NCBI GenBank assembly: GCA_914767715.1
Contig: OU612069.1
Coordinates: 27,835,387 to 27,899,386 of the forward strand
Length of the DNA stretch: 64,000 nucleotides
From: Membranipora membranacea
Taxonomy: Eukaryota; Bryozoa; Gymnolaemata; Cheilostomatida; Membraniporidae
Direction: 5' to 3'
Shown here: in pieces, positions 21,391-33,689 of the stretch
Layout of the letters: every line of letters begins with the position of its first letter
Position numbering within the stretch: position 1 is the stretch's first letter
Notes under the pieces: generated by a model
The model's input: only the letters and a program-made list of their open reading frames with translations
Databases searched by the model: none
What the model was told of the DNA's origin: nothing
Program-made: the position numbers and the translations under genes

Positions 21391-23257
21391 TCTTTTGTCG
21401 TAGGTCAATGCTTACTCAACGTAAAAGATCGATAGACCTTTCTTATAAACATATCTACTTCGCCGCATATTGTATGTTATATGTAAAAGAGAAAAACAGG
21501 TATAATAATTTTTTTTAAATTGTTTACCTTGATGCATTTGCAGGGTAGCCAAATGTGAGGTGCTTGGAAGCAAACTATCTACATGTCGCATTTCACAAAA
21601 TAGTTGCAAATAATTTACAAAGTCATGTACTTTTTCTTCATCTCCCCTTCTCTAGCTCTTGGGTGTTCGCACCAGGGAAAGAGTGGTTCTGTGTGCTTGC
21701 GTTTGTTTCCTTGTTTCTTTTAGCAGCGACCTCCGCTTAGCTTCTATTAGGTATAGATATGTAAGCTGATGTTGTAACCCAAAACATTGGATTGTTGATC
21801 GCTGTAATCCATTCTTGTATTCTACTTCCCTGGCTATTGCTGCTCCCTTCTGTTTTAGATGCATTTTTTCAAACCTTTTGTAAAATTTAAAACTATAAGT
21901 TCAGAAAATAGAGTCCTAAATTAAGATGAAAATGCTGATTATCACATTTTAATGTGGGGAGGTGAAATGCTATAATTTGACCTGATTTGAGAAATGGCAA
22001 TCCAGTTTATTTCTGGTGTACTTTAGCTTTTGGGACTCTTTCTCATAATATTTATACCCACTTCACTTGTTGCTCAATGCCATGAATCTGTATAGTGGTT
22101 GATTAGAGGTCAGCTCTTATCTTTTCTATTGGGTACATGAGTTTCTCGCATATATTTCCTAATTTGAATGTGGCGGTCGCTATTTAGGCTGCTAAAGTTC
22201 AATGTGAAGGTCACCAGTACTTGTCACAATGTTTCTATAACACCTTTCATCTCCATAGCATTAGAGTAACCTGTCGACTGTAAAAAAAATGAAAACAAAT
22301 ATATTGACTTATTTGGATATGACCACTGTGTTGCTGTGGAGCCTCAAATCCCCACCTTTGATCTGATAGTTTGAGATGGTGTAGATCTATGAACTCTCTA
22401 GTTCTCTTTTTGCAGAGGCAGCTCTTTTGTTACAAAACCTGTTGTGGTGCAACACGAGGCCGTATTGTCTCGTTGCTTGTCCTCTTGGTGTCTCAGATTG
22501 TCTTGTGGTACCAAGTGATACAAACTTTATCTCAGCGCGTGTCTTTCTTGGAGAATTTATGATAATGTGTGCCCTTGTTGATATCTATTTATATGAAACA
22601 GGTAACCAACTATGCAATAAGAAACAGGCTCACAAATCAGGCAATATTATTTTTGATATATTTTTATGACAACTAGAATGCCTACAATTATTAGTGTGAA
22701 CCAAAACTCTATGTATATTACAGTATTAAATATATAAATTATCCAGTAACTCTGAGGCTGAGCTCATATAATGATCGTAAACAAATGCTAGCTATAGTTA
22801 AATGGGTTCATGACCCTTGATGCTAATTCACAGGGAAATAGGTTTCAAGTTTAACCTAATGTTTTAATAGCCTTATTCTTGCCTATGCACTCTATAGCAG
22901 TGTGGAAGCCACACAAAATCTCAGTAGGGTATAATAAGTTGGTCGGATATTCGGATATTCTGATTGCAGACTCGGAAAACATAGACAATAATATACCACA
23001 ATCCCGGAACCTGATACACCTAGCAAAATGGGATGTCTGGGTTGATTTCACATTTCAGGGTTTGATTTCAGGGTTTGTGGTCCTTTATCCATTGTGTTTT
23101 ACAGCTCAGTTCCTCAGCCAGCGTTTTAACAATCAATATGAACTCTTGTCTGTTTGCCTGGCTCTCACTTCTCGATGAATATCATATCAAGTCGAATTAC
23201 AGAGAAAATAGTGGATATTTAATTGGAAGATACTCTACCAACAAACAAATTGCATAC
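21391..23257. other. Mostly non-coding
   Basis: Several overlapping short ORFs on both strands, none with a recognisable domain or a splice-consistent chain. Confidence 0.4.
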
Positions 23258-23467
23258 CTTTACAGAACCATCATTGAGCCACTGATTCTTGTAGGTCCTG
23301 ACACTCTCGGACTCATCTGTCTGAATCTTGCTTTTCTGCATAATACCTAGAGAGTCAGCTATTGCAGACATCACCATCCTTGTTTCCTTTTCTTTGTCAG
23401 TTTGTGATCTCCTTTGGCAAAATCTCTGCTTGTTTTCCTTTGTATAACACTCCCTCAGCTGACCTGG
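23258..23467 (-). CDS. Orphan 70-codon exon, charged protein
   Basis: A minus-strand frame bounded by an acceptor-like AAG before 23,467 and a donor gtatgc after 23,258; exactly 70 codons in phase 0. It contains KENKQRFCQRRSQTDKEKET and SAIADSLGIMQKSK, then NQWLNDGSVK. Upstream sequence in another frame (HGHRTRNKDTIKKRKARSAE) is strongly basic and may be a neighbouring exon. The family is not recognised; it lies 1.4 kb downstream of the MULE-like pseudogene on the same strand and could be part of it. Confidence 0.3.
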
Positions 23468-24447
23468 CTTTGCGCTTCTTTATAGTGTCCTTGTTTCTTG
23501 TTCGATGCCCATGCTGAGCTGTATGATGGTCAGAAGTCTTCTCTATCACAGACCCAATGCCTTTGCATTCTTCGTTGGATGACTGCTCAGAAGTGGTCTC
23601 AAGGAGCTGCTCCTATATCTTTCCTTAAAAGCTGTTTTATGTGTTGCTGAAGCAGGACCAGCAGCAGGAGCGGAGGTGCTGCATTTCACAAACAATAATG
23701 AAACTTAATTTATAATAATCTAACACTGCCCACAGAAGTAAGAGTGTGTTGCTTCTGCTCATGTTTTGAAAGCTCTGCAAAATTTTCTGAATGAAATGAG
23801 AGTTATAAGATGTGTCCTCTGCATTATGTAAAACATTGATGAATGATGATTTACCGAATAGATACAAAAGTATTTGTTTTTTTCGGCTTTACATCCGGAA
23901 TTCTCTCTGATATTTCCTGGTAAAGTAGGGGTATGCAGGAAACCGCGGGCCCGAAACCACAAGATTTCATGCCAACACAACAGTTTTCCAGATACAACCC
24001 TCAAACTTCGCTATATCATACTTTGATTTGTGGGCTACACTATGAATTCACTGAAAAATACTGTCAAATGGTAACACAAGCCATGGGATACTTTCTCTGC
24101 ACCCTCTACAAGTGGAAGTAAACAAGGCTCAAAATTCTCAGTAAAAATAGTAGGAAGTGTTCTAAAAATTAATAGCTACCAGCAAGCTCTCTTCAAAATC
24201 TGCTGCCTATAATCGAGAATTTTGATTTTCAAATTTCATAGAGGTTAAAGCTGTGTTAACGTTGAAGCAATTCGCAACTTCCAACTGCAACTCGCAACTT
24301 TCCACAAATCTGAGGTTGAGTCTGAGTCTAAGTTACTTGTTTGTTCACATCACGCAACAGTAACTAACCAATTGCAATTAAGAAATTTCAGAAAGACTAT
24401 TTATATCAACTCAATCACAACACCTCTCAATACTGCAACGCCAAAAG
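23468..24447. other. No gene recognised
   Basis: AT-rich sequence with short ORFs only. Confidence 0.4.
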
Positions 24448-24600
24448 AAACGCAACTCAGATAGAAACGCAACTCAGACAGAAACGCGACTAAGACAGAA
24501 ACGCAACTCATATAGAAACGCAACTCAGATAGAAACGCAACTCAGATAGAAACGCAACTCAGATAGAAACGCAACTCAGATAGAAGCGCAACTCAGACAG
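24448..24600. repeat. 17-bp minisatellite, nine units
   Basis: Nine head-to-tail units of AAACGCAACTCAGATAG with a few substitutions, exactly 153 bases, no spacers. The preceding 150 bases contain looser CGCAACT-type motifs. Confidence 0.95.
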
Positions 24601-24844
24601 TTGCTCCTTCTTGCAATCATGCATCTACACTGGTGCAACTGGGTTGCATCCATGTCTCAAGTGTGTTGCAACAACAAAATTGCAAGGCAAGCAAAATTGT
24701 TTCAATGTATACACAGGTATATATTGTATGATATTTTTATGTCAACACCAAATTCTTATTATGTAAATCAGATCAATTATAATTATATATTTTCAATGTA
24801 TTCATATCGATTAATAAATTCATCATCAATCAATAACCAGTTAC

Positions 24845-25194
24845 CTGGATAGACTTGTCTTATGGCAGCCTGCCGTGCAGCAGAATCATCTGACATCTAG
24901 TATGGTAGCTGAAAACTTGGATCATTCTTCAAGCGCTAAAGGAAAGCTGATTTGGTAACTGTGTCTTCCTTGTAGGTCAGAAACAAAGCAGCGGGTTGAA
25001 AAGCTTCATTTGTGAACACAGCTACCATGTATAGTATGTTTTTGCGAGTGTTGTTCAAATTGTATGTGGCATCTATAATGGCGGTCTCACCATACATCTC
25101 CGGTAGTTGTGCCATCAAACTTTCCATGATAAGAAACCCCTGAGCAGGGTCAACAATATCCTGATTGCTGAAAGTCGTTCTTTCTTGCTGTTTG
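24845..25194 (-). pseudogene. MULE-like transposase remnant, copy 1
   Basis: One minus-strand exon between an acceptor (catgcag) and a donor (gtaact). It encodes GETAIIDATYNLNNTRKNIL, then YMVAVF, ALFLTYKEDTVTKSAF, and after two in-frame stops (24,936-24,938 and 24,897-24,899) SDDSAARQAAIRQVYP. The DATY motif, the ETA/EDT segment and the later D-x-S-A-A helix match the core of MULE-type transposases, where the first D is catalytic. The same order occurs in the copy at 32,129-32,466. The two stops in one frame make this copy a pseudogene. Confidence 0.6.
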
Positions 25195-26377
25195 CTGCAT
25201 GAGAAAGAAATAAAAGATGGTTATGCTTTCTAAGGTTTCACAAAGTTTTAAATTTTTGCTCTGTGCATGTTCTATTCATTGATCGTTATTAATCAAATTA
25301 ATAGACATTTTTTTATATCTTTTCTGTACAGCAGTAGTTTCTCTCTTCGCTTCTCTCTCTGATAACTGATAACATATTTGTGTTTGTTGACAATAAAATA
25401 TCACCAGCCTCCGATAGAAAGCTCATTTATAATCTTCAAGTTTCTCTGGGTGTTCCCCTCTTACAGTCTTGCTGATGCTAGCGTTAATGTCATGGCAGTG
25501 CTTGGCGATCGAGATATACACTTTTAGCGTGTTATAATGCTAACTGTTCCTAGTTTCTCATGTCTCTGGGCTACACGGTCCTTCTCAGATGTTACAGTCT
25601 TGAAGCGACAACCTTTTTGGTTTTATTTCCAATACATATGATGTTCGTTTGTCTAGAGTTTTTCCGTGTCCCATGTCGTGCATCAGACATGATATCTATT
25701 GCTTGTTTCCTTTCTCACTCTCCTTGGTAAGAACACAGCTCACAGAGTTATCAATCGCCTTAAGAATGAAATATTAAAGTTATTATCAAACTATTATTGT
25801 CTACTGGGCAAGATCAAAGATTATTATCATTTATGGTTTATAATTGTATATAATTGGACTTACTCTCTGAACATTAAGTATTATCAACTTTGATAATACT
25901 CGAGAAACTGAATAACAAATTTTTAAAACCAGATTATACTTACATAGTAGATAGAGTGGTTGTTAAAGCCTCACCAAATGACTGAATGTAAGCATGGAGC
26001 ACAAAACCGTTCTTTGTTGTAAATTCATCATAATGTATCTTTGTAACAGTAACAGTAACAGTAAAGATAGCCATGGTAACGATCCGTGAAATAGAAAACA
26101 ATATTATTGTACTTGACTGCTTTACATGGGCTGTCAGTTTGAAACGCAGTGGAATCACAGTCTCTCCCGACACGGTATATTGATAGAGCATTGCAGTCAG
26201 ATTCAGAGCCTGGTACTATCAGCTTGCAGTGAGATTTAGGCTCGGTGACTTCAAAGGCGAGAAGGGAATAATCGAAAGATTAGGTCTCTAAAAGTTTTCC
26301 AAATATAACCCACTGCGATCGTAGTTCTAATATCTTGAAGATTTTTACAAACTATGGTTATTCCAGGTACCCTCGAC
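25195..26377. other. No gene recognised
   Basis: AT-rich; a short ORF at 25,940-26,191 has no recognisable motif. Confidence 0.4.
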
Positions 26378-27052
26378 TCAACTTCCATGCGAGGACATGG
26401 TTTTCTTGTGCTTAGCACCCTCAATTTCCACATTTTCAATGCAGTAAATAATCTCATCATCATCCAGTACTAGGTACTGCTGCTTAACAAGCACCTTAAG
26501 TTGGCGAAATAAAAGAAGTCTTGAATTGCAATTAGCTCACCTAAGGACTGTAAGTGATGTCCTATACCAGACATGAAAGCTAAATATGACCCCCAACGCA
26601 ATGATGTCTACAGGTTTCACATTGTTGATATGAACTCCCACTCTACGCACAAGTTTAGAAAGCTCCCAAACCTGTGAAAGACAATGATAATAATGTGTAG
26701 CTGTACATTAATAGAAAAATTATGTATATATAAATTATGTTTATTTACTAATATAGTAACTTATTATTGCTGTCAGGCTTCGAAAACTGTACTAAAAATC
26801 AATGATTGGGTTTGTCCAACATAGGAAACAACTTGCTCAGCACCGAATTGGCCAGAAAGAAATCTACGCTTAGCTCGCAACAAATTTTGGTGGTTTCTCT
26901 TATTAGGACATACCACATGAAATCTAACATGATGAATTTATGGGTTATTAACGGATATCCAACATTGCTAACTTGTTTAGCCAGCAGAGGGAATTGACAC
27001 AACGACTTACCAGAACCTCATCAGGAAATACAAGAGGTCCGAAATCTGTATT
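26378..27052 (-). CDS. Unidentified split gene, three exons
   Basis: Exons 27,052-27,011 (NTDFGPLVFPDEVL), 26,671-26,541 (VWELSKLVRRVGVHINNVKP then VDIIALGVIFSFHVWYR) and 26,494-26,378 (VLVKQQYLVLDDDEIIYCIE to a TGA stop). The first two have good acceptors and gtaagt/gtgagc donors and join in phase. The third has protein-like sequence but does not join in phase with the second, so a small exon is missed or the gene is damaged. No family recognised. It could belong to one of the neighbouring MULE-like elements. Confidence 0.35.
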
Positions 27053-28990
27053 CTGTCTAAAACTCCAGCTGCTTTAATGTTGATGGAGACTTTTTTTCTG
27101 TCATACCAGTTTATGTTGATGATCAACAAATATCTTTTGCGGTCTGAAAGTTCAGGCGGTGTCAGACATTAATAGTATACTGCATCAGTTTGATGGTGAC
27201 CTTTTGAGCAACTTGAAAATCCTTTCCTTTTAAGCGAATGCAGCTAAACTCTGATTGCTTTGTTCTGTCTGCTTTCCATGCTGGATGGCTTGGAGGTGAC
27301 TGACGTCATTAAGATATGGGTTGCCGTTTTGTGACGTGTCCTGGCTTTAAGTGATTTAATTCTCTTGTGTATACCATATAAGTTTAATGCTGTCAACCTA
27401 CCTTTTCTGGCTAATTCCATTCCTCATTTTCACTTTGTCAACAGGATGTTTGAGCATGGTATCAAACACTCTCAGTTGTACTCAATTTATATTGACCAAT
27501 TGGATATATTAGAATAATGATTTGATATTTTGATGCCAAATAGAAGTATCACCTACATGTGGGTCTCTGTTGAGCAACAACAACTAAAGCGCATAATGAC
27601 ATACACATCCTTTTGCTGCTATGAAGAAAGCTTGGATTCCCCTCACGATAAGATTTCTCTTGGGTTTTCTCTTTTGTTTCTCAGTTGCATAGAGCAAGAA
27701 GGGAACTGAAATATCACTCTTCCTGACATCGCATCTGATTGTAGGAAAGCTTTCTTGGAGTTTCCCTAGAGAGAAGTCACTGTAAATAAAATTTGAAGTG
27801 CTTGTAATAATGATTTGGATGTTTCAGTATCATAGTTCATGGCTAGTAATGTTACACAATCATACACGGAGGTTATGATAATGATAATGGCATGCATGTG
27901 ATTATTCTTACATTGGATTGATTCCACTTATTCTTGACCTCAGCTTCTTTTGTTTGGTGACCAGTTTATCAAGACCAGTCCTAAGCTGCAGTTGGTCAGC
28001 ACACCTACGTGTGAAAGGATGTGTTTTAAAGATCAGTTATTAGGCGTTATCATACAAGAATTGTTACGATCAAGATTGTCATTCAATTTGCACATTCTCC
28101 AAATTTTTCCGTCGGTATGGATACACAAACAGTATCAGAACAGAATGTGTTTTAAAAATGAGGCACAATTTGCAAGAAATAATTACCTACAAGTTATCAT
28201 TAGGAACATGTTTACCCATGAGGTGGCCATGTAATTGATTCACTATGGTGTTCAGTTCTTCATCATTTTTAGCCATCAGATACATCATCACGTCTATTGG
28301 GAAGTCCAGCAATGTATAAAATGAAGTCTTACTTCTACAAACAAATCAGTACACTTACTCAGTTCATTAAAGTCAATTTGGGCAAATCTTGGGCTAAGAA
28401 GTTGTCTTCTCTTATTGTTGAAATTTGGTGGCTCATTTGCAGTATAGAGTTATCACCCCATCTATCTATCTGTGTAAAACATTTTAGTTTCAAGCATGTG
28501 GATAGACTGCTTCACAGAGTAAAGGGATTCAGAGTAAATTTTTTAACAATAGTCAAGGAAAGAGTTTTTTACTCCTTGGTCAAGGTACCTGCGAGCTTTG
28601 CGTCAAGGGGAAAGTTATGGGAAGCTTGATGCCAAAAACTCCTTTCATCTATTTGTCACAATTATAGGGTTCTGGAGAATGAACTGAATTCAAAGTTTTT
28701 GATTACAGTAAAAAATAGAATATGCAGGCTCTCCCATAAAAATTTCTCTTTGTACAGCCTTACTCCACAATTAGACATGAAGTTTTATGCTTAAATTACA
28801 CCTAACTATCCTAACTAAATTGATACGGTGGGTATAGCTAGGAAGGCAGTATTGTGGCAGTTTTTACAATAGGATTAACTATTACAATCCTTGAATGATG
28901 CTGCCACAATGTACCCTTCGTCTGTGCAATCATTGAACCTTAAATTTATCGAAAGGGCCTCATATCAAATGTGTCTGCGGTCAATCATCT
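27053..28990. other. No gene recognised
   Basis: Short ORFs on the plus strand at 27,950-28,630 have no domain, splice chain or duplicate in the window. Confidence 0.4.
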
Positions 28991-29570
28991 ACTGGGCTTT
29001 GGTTAGCACCCAGGTGTGCTCCGACCTGCCTGCAAACAGAGAGCAACCTGGCTCAGATATTGTGGCCTGGCCACTAAGGCAACGAATTTTGCCGCCTATG
29101 CTCCGAGATGTGGCTAGTGACAAGACATCTGATTCAAATCAACCTTCAATTTTAATCAGTCTTGAGACACAAAGGTTATCCTCAGGTTTTGAGATTCTAA
29201 TATTACATTGCCTTTAAATCATTTGGAAAAGATAAACAAGGCACAGTAACAGTAACAAATTCTTTCCCTGTAATGAAACACAGAGACTGCAATACAACTG
29301 GTTGTTTACAAATAAGATTTTCTTGAGGGATTAGGAAATTTACTGTGAGAAAACAATGTCTGTAATTGCTCTAACTGATATCTTCATCCAGCTTAGGTCT
29401 CAATTGTACTTGGATAGTTTCAATGCACCGCATGGAGAATTGCTTCAGATTTTGTTTGGAGGCCATCTCAGATTTGTTGTTTATTGAGGCAGCCCACCTG
29501 TTTGGCTAACCGAATCCTCAAAAGTAACAACATTGTAACTTGTTGCAGTATAGATGCAGTCCCAGGGCAC
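28991..29570. repeat. Direct repeat, copy 1
   Basis: About 580 bases that match 29,868-30,473 in the same orientation with few substitutions and small indels. The repeat starts TGGGCT and ends CAGGGCAC. Only about 297 bases separate the copies. It has no coding potential. Confidence 0.85.
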
Positions 29571-29867
29571 CCTCTACTTGATTGTGCAATAACTCCCGGA
29601 AGAAGGTTTACCCGGCGAGTGTGTGGATAATTGAATGTCGACAAGGTGTCATGGTCGATTGCAAAAATGTAAATATATGAGTAGCCAGCCACTAAAGCCT
29701 ATTGATTCAACATAATATGATATGACATTTTAGATGCAATAAAACTGGTATAAAAAAACGGGGCACTCAATATGGGCTAAATTTTTTTGTATCAGAACTG
29801 GGGTTTCGGGCTTGGAATGCTGGTTGGAAAATATATTTGGACTGAGCAGGATTACAAATTATCTAGC

Positions 29868-30473
29868 ACTGGGCTATGGTTGGAACCCAGGTGTGCTCCA
29901 ACCTGCCTGCAAACAGAGAGCAACCTAGCGCAGATATTGCGGCCTGGCCACTAAGGCAACAAATTTTGCCGCCTATGCTCCAGGATGTTGCTTGCGACAA
30001 GACATCTGATTTAATTCAACCTTCAATTTTAATCTGATGTAATAATGCTATAATACATAAATATCATAAGAAGCAACAAGTCTTGAGACACAAAGGTAAT
30101 CCTCAGGTTTTGATATTTGAGATTCTAATATTACATTGCCTTTAAATCCTTTGGAAAAGATAAACAAGGCACAGTAACAGTAACAAATTCTTTCCCTGTA
30201 ATGAAACACAGAGACTGCAATACAACTGGTTGTTTACAAATAAGATTTTCTTGAGGGATTAGAAAATTTATTGTGAGAAAACAATGTGCTGGATGAAGGT
30301 CTCAATTTGTACTTGGATAGTTTCAATGCACTGCGTGAAGAATTGCATCCAATTTTGTTTGGAGGCCATCTCAGATTTGTTGTTTATTGAGGCAGCCCAT
30401 CTGTTTGGCTAACCGAATCCTCAAAAGTAACAACATTATAACTTGTTGCAGCATAGATGCAGTCCCAGGGCAC
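29868..30473. repeat. Direct repeat, copy 2
   Basis: Second copy of the 28,991-29,570 repeat; contains a short insertion (about 30,035-30,080) missing from copy 1. Confidence 0.85.
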
Positions 30474-32128
30474 GATTTTTAAACAAATGTACAAATTCAA
30501 CCGTAACATGAATGCTGTCAATGGTTATTTCAGGACTGCAATTCCTTATTGGTGATAAAAACACCAAGGTCGAACGTACAGACACCAGCTCACTGAAAAT
30601 GCAGCAGAATATTTCATATAGAATATCATGTGTGTTATTAAGGGTGAGCCCTCCAGACACACAGTTATCATAATCCTGTACACATCCAGCATAGTTACAT
30701 AAGTGTGTTTCAATAATAAAAATATTGGTATGACATTCGAGTAAAATTTAAGCTCAAACATTTGGGTGTAGTTTGAAAATGCTATCGTTGAACATCATCC
30801 ACTGAAAAAGCCAAATCCAAACCATGTTTCGGAATATTAATAATATTAATTATTTTGAGGTCTATAATCATTCTGATAGAATTTGATGGGTGACTGATGG
30901 GTCACCACGATCTATACTGAAAACTTATATCAACCAACAGAAATATTCCTTTGTTTAAGTTCAGTATAGCATCTCCATTGTCATTTGTAAATTGCTCCAC
31001 TCCTTTGATAAAAGGCAATTAGAATTTGTTTGAAACTGTACACAATGGCATAAAAACTACAAATATATAGGCTCTTTGCACTGCCTTGCGCAACATTGCC
31101 ACTGCACTGATGGATGAAATAAACACCGTAATGAAAAAGTGAATCGCAATTTTAAATATGTTAAAAAAATATTTCAAACATGCCCTCAAAAGCTCATTTA
31201 GATAATGTGATGAACTGATGCTCCAAAAAAAACCAGATCTCTGTGAGTTACCAGGTCGAAGTGTAGTTCTGCCCAAACAGAAAAACACAAACTTGGAGAT
31301 TTTTTGTCAGATTTGGAGTTTTTTGCAGAAAAAGATAAATGAATAGTCAGCTGATTGACTAACGATCCAGGTGACCAAATGTGGTTATTCTGAATTAAAA
31401 ACTGTAGGAAGGAGATAGCTTTTGGAAAATTAAGGATGAGATAACTGCAACTGAGCATTTTTGACTTTAAATAACTGAGTATGACCCCTTTTGCATACAC
31501 CTATAAAAATTGGTCTGACAACACCATATATCCTATCCAATATCTTTAAAAAGAACAAACTAAAAAACAATTATTTATTTTGCTATTGTATAATATTTGG
31601 TGAAAGAAACGTATTCATCTCACAAGCAACTTGGCCATCTCTGAGCCTCATACTAAGGAATGATTAGAAATTATCTGTTATAAGATTGTGACAATGGCAT
31701 TTGTATTGTCAAATCTTTTGTCAGAACCTAATTTCCTTATCATCCATAACAAGCTGCAGAAAAAAAAACACATTTATTTACTAAGAGGTACAAATTACAA
31801 TGAAATGAGATAAAAGTAACAAGCAGAAATGTCACTGAGGCATTATAACATACGTCATCCCGATGATTCTCTTCTACTTTAGTCATATCTTCATGTCTTC
31901 TCAGTGAAGTGGACATTAAAAGTGTCAGCAATTACTCAAGGTGAAGTAACTTTCCTATCGCCAGTATCAAGACATGGGGTGATGAAATCAGCAGATGTAT
32001 CACGATTGAGAATTTTGTTGTTCCATTTTCATTGGTATTTGATTTACACTGTTAACTGTACCCCGCTATGATATGCTTAAAAAGGAAATAAGCGTACAGT
32101 CAAACAATTGATGAATCATTCCACTAAC
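30474..32128. other. No gene recognised
   Basis: AT-rich, short ORFs only. Confidence 0.4.
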
Positions 32129-32466
32129 CTGGAAAACCTGTTTTGCTGCTCCTTGGTAGGCAGCACTGTCATCCATCATGGTAAAATGAGGAGAAAAGCC
32201 ACATATCCCTTTCAGATGATTCAACATTGTCTTTACGGCGTCTGCTGTCTCATCCTTGATGATAGACATCATCACCGGCTCATAACCGCAGTAAGTCTGC
32301 ACTGCCACCATGAATAGTATACTGTTCTCACAGTCAATGTTATCTGTGGCATCAATGAATATGATAGCAACGAGACGAGACAATTCCCGTTCTTGCGGGA
32401 CTTGTCTCGTCGAGTATGTTTTGTTAAATATGTCATAATGCAGACTAAGGAATTTCTCTCCAAACT
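32129..32466 (-). CDS. MULE-like transposase exon, copy 2
   Basis: An open minus-strand exon of about 112 codons from an acceptor (ttatcag) to a donor-like gttagt. It encodes SEFGEKFLSLHYDIFNKTYS, IIFIDATDNIDCENSIL, YEPVMMSIIKDETADAVKTM and HFTMMDDSAAYQGAAKQVFQ. The DAT motif, the DETA segment and the D-x-S-A-A helix match the exon at 24,845-25,194 and MULE-type transposase cores generally. No stop interrupts this exon, but I did not find the rest of the gene, so it is a f fragment or a gene whose other exons I cannot recognise. Confidence 0.5.
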
Positions 32467-32737
32467 CTGATAATTGGATTTATGATAATAATTCCGTTGT
32501 TCACTAGCAGGTAAATACCCTTTTTCAAATGAAAAATTTCTTTTGACATGAAGGGTGAGTAGAGACGATGAATCAGCTCAAATGGTTGAACCTGATTGAA
32601 GAAGCGCAATGCGCTCTACACATTAGACGGTATTTATAATACATTTGATAGCATTGCTGTTAAAGATAAAATTTGTGAACATTTTTGGCCCGGTATAGTA
32701 TTCAGCGAGAGGACAGAGTTCCCAAAAGCCACTCTTA

Positions 32738-33150
32738 ACCGCAATATTCAAAATCTTATGGACTAAAAAGTTACCTCAATGTAATGCCAGTGCTGCATCT
32801 TTCATGAATGATGGCAAGATTGGGGAAAAATCTCTCATGTTCTCAGGAAAGTTGTGTTCAAGTTGTTTAAGCGCCTTTTCCATGACAACTCTAGTGCTGT
32901 TTATGCATCATATAAGGAACTTCTCCATGAAGCCATCCTTTTGCTTATTTAGATCGTAATAGTCTGTGAGAAAAGGTTCTGGCTGATGATATCAAATGAT
33001 ACAGGTTTATGTGGCTGCTATCTCTTTTTGGCGTCTGAGGTTTGACCTTAGCAGCGTTTGTTCTTGTATATTGCATAACTCACATAAAGACTTCCTCTTG
33101 GCTAAACATCGCTTTTCCATTCCGAAAAGAATTAGAGGGGATGTGTGTGT
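32738..33150 (-). pseudogene. Broken copy of the 5.1-5.5 kb sequence
   Basis: Matches 5,107-5,517 in the same orientation. The minus-strand peptide YHQPEPFLTDYYDLNKQKDG is followed by FMEKF, an in-frame stop and then NSTRVV and NFPENMRD. Conservation of the frame despite the stop points to a formerly coding sequence. Confidence 0.55.
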
Positions 33151-33689
33151 GTGGGGTCGTTCTTGTGAGGTGAAGAGGGGGTGCAAATGGATCTAGTCGA
33201 AGGACAGATTCAAGAGTTAGTGTAACATTCACTCATTTGTTTCAAGGGGTGAAGCCTGAGATTCCACTCTGAGCCATTGTATAACCATTCCAATAACCAC
33301 TGAAATGTTGCCAGTTATCGAAATATAATGTTTTGTAGACCTTGTGGATGTAGGGGACATATAGAGTGTGGAAGTTGTAGTAGGTGCGGTTAGAGTGGTT
33401 TCTCTTTACGGGAGTCCCAAGTGAGTGAGGTATGAGCTGTACATCACTGTAGAAAACATTCTGAAAAAGAATTGATCAGAAATCCTGTAACAGCAAAATC
33501 AAGATTGAAGTTTCCAGGTGCTTTGCCACAGTCTGAAAACCAGTTTCCACATAAATGATATCCCACAGTGACAACGGTACAATCAACAACTTCTCAAATG
33601 GATGAGCTAGCTGATTTTAGACTAGTTGATGTTAGCCATGTCAATAGATACAAAAAAGGTGTCGATCAAGTTGGGGAGACATTCAGATA

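Noticed and set aside
24448-24600. Nine regularly spaced 17-bp repeats resembling a CRISPR array
   Set aside because: The units are directly contiguous with no spacers, and the genome is eukaryotic; this is a minisatellite.
28991-30473. A full LTR retrotransposon
   Set aside because: Only about 297 bases lie between the direct repeats and no gag or pol sequence is present; at most a miniature form.
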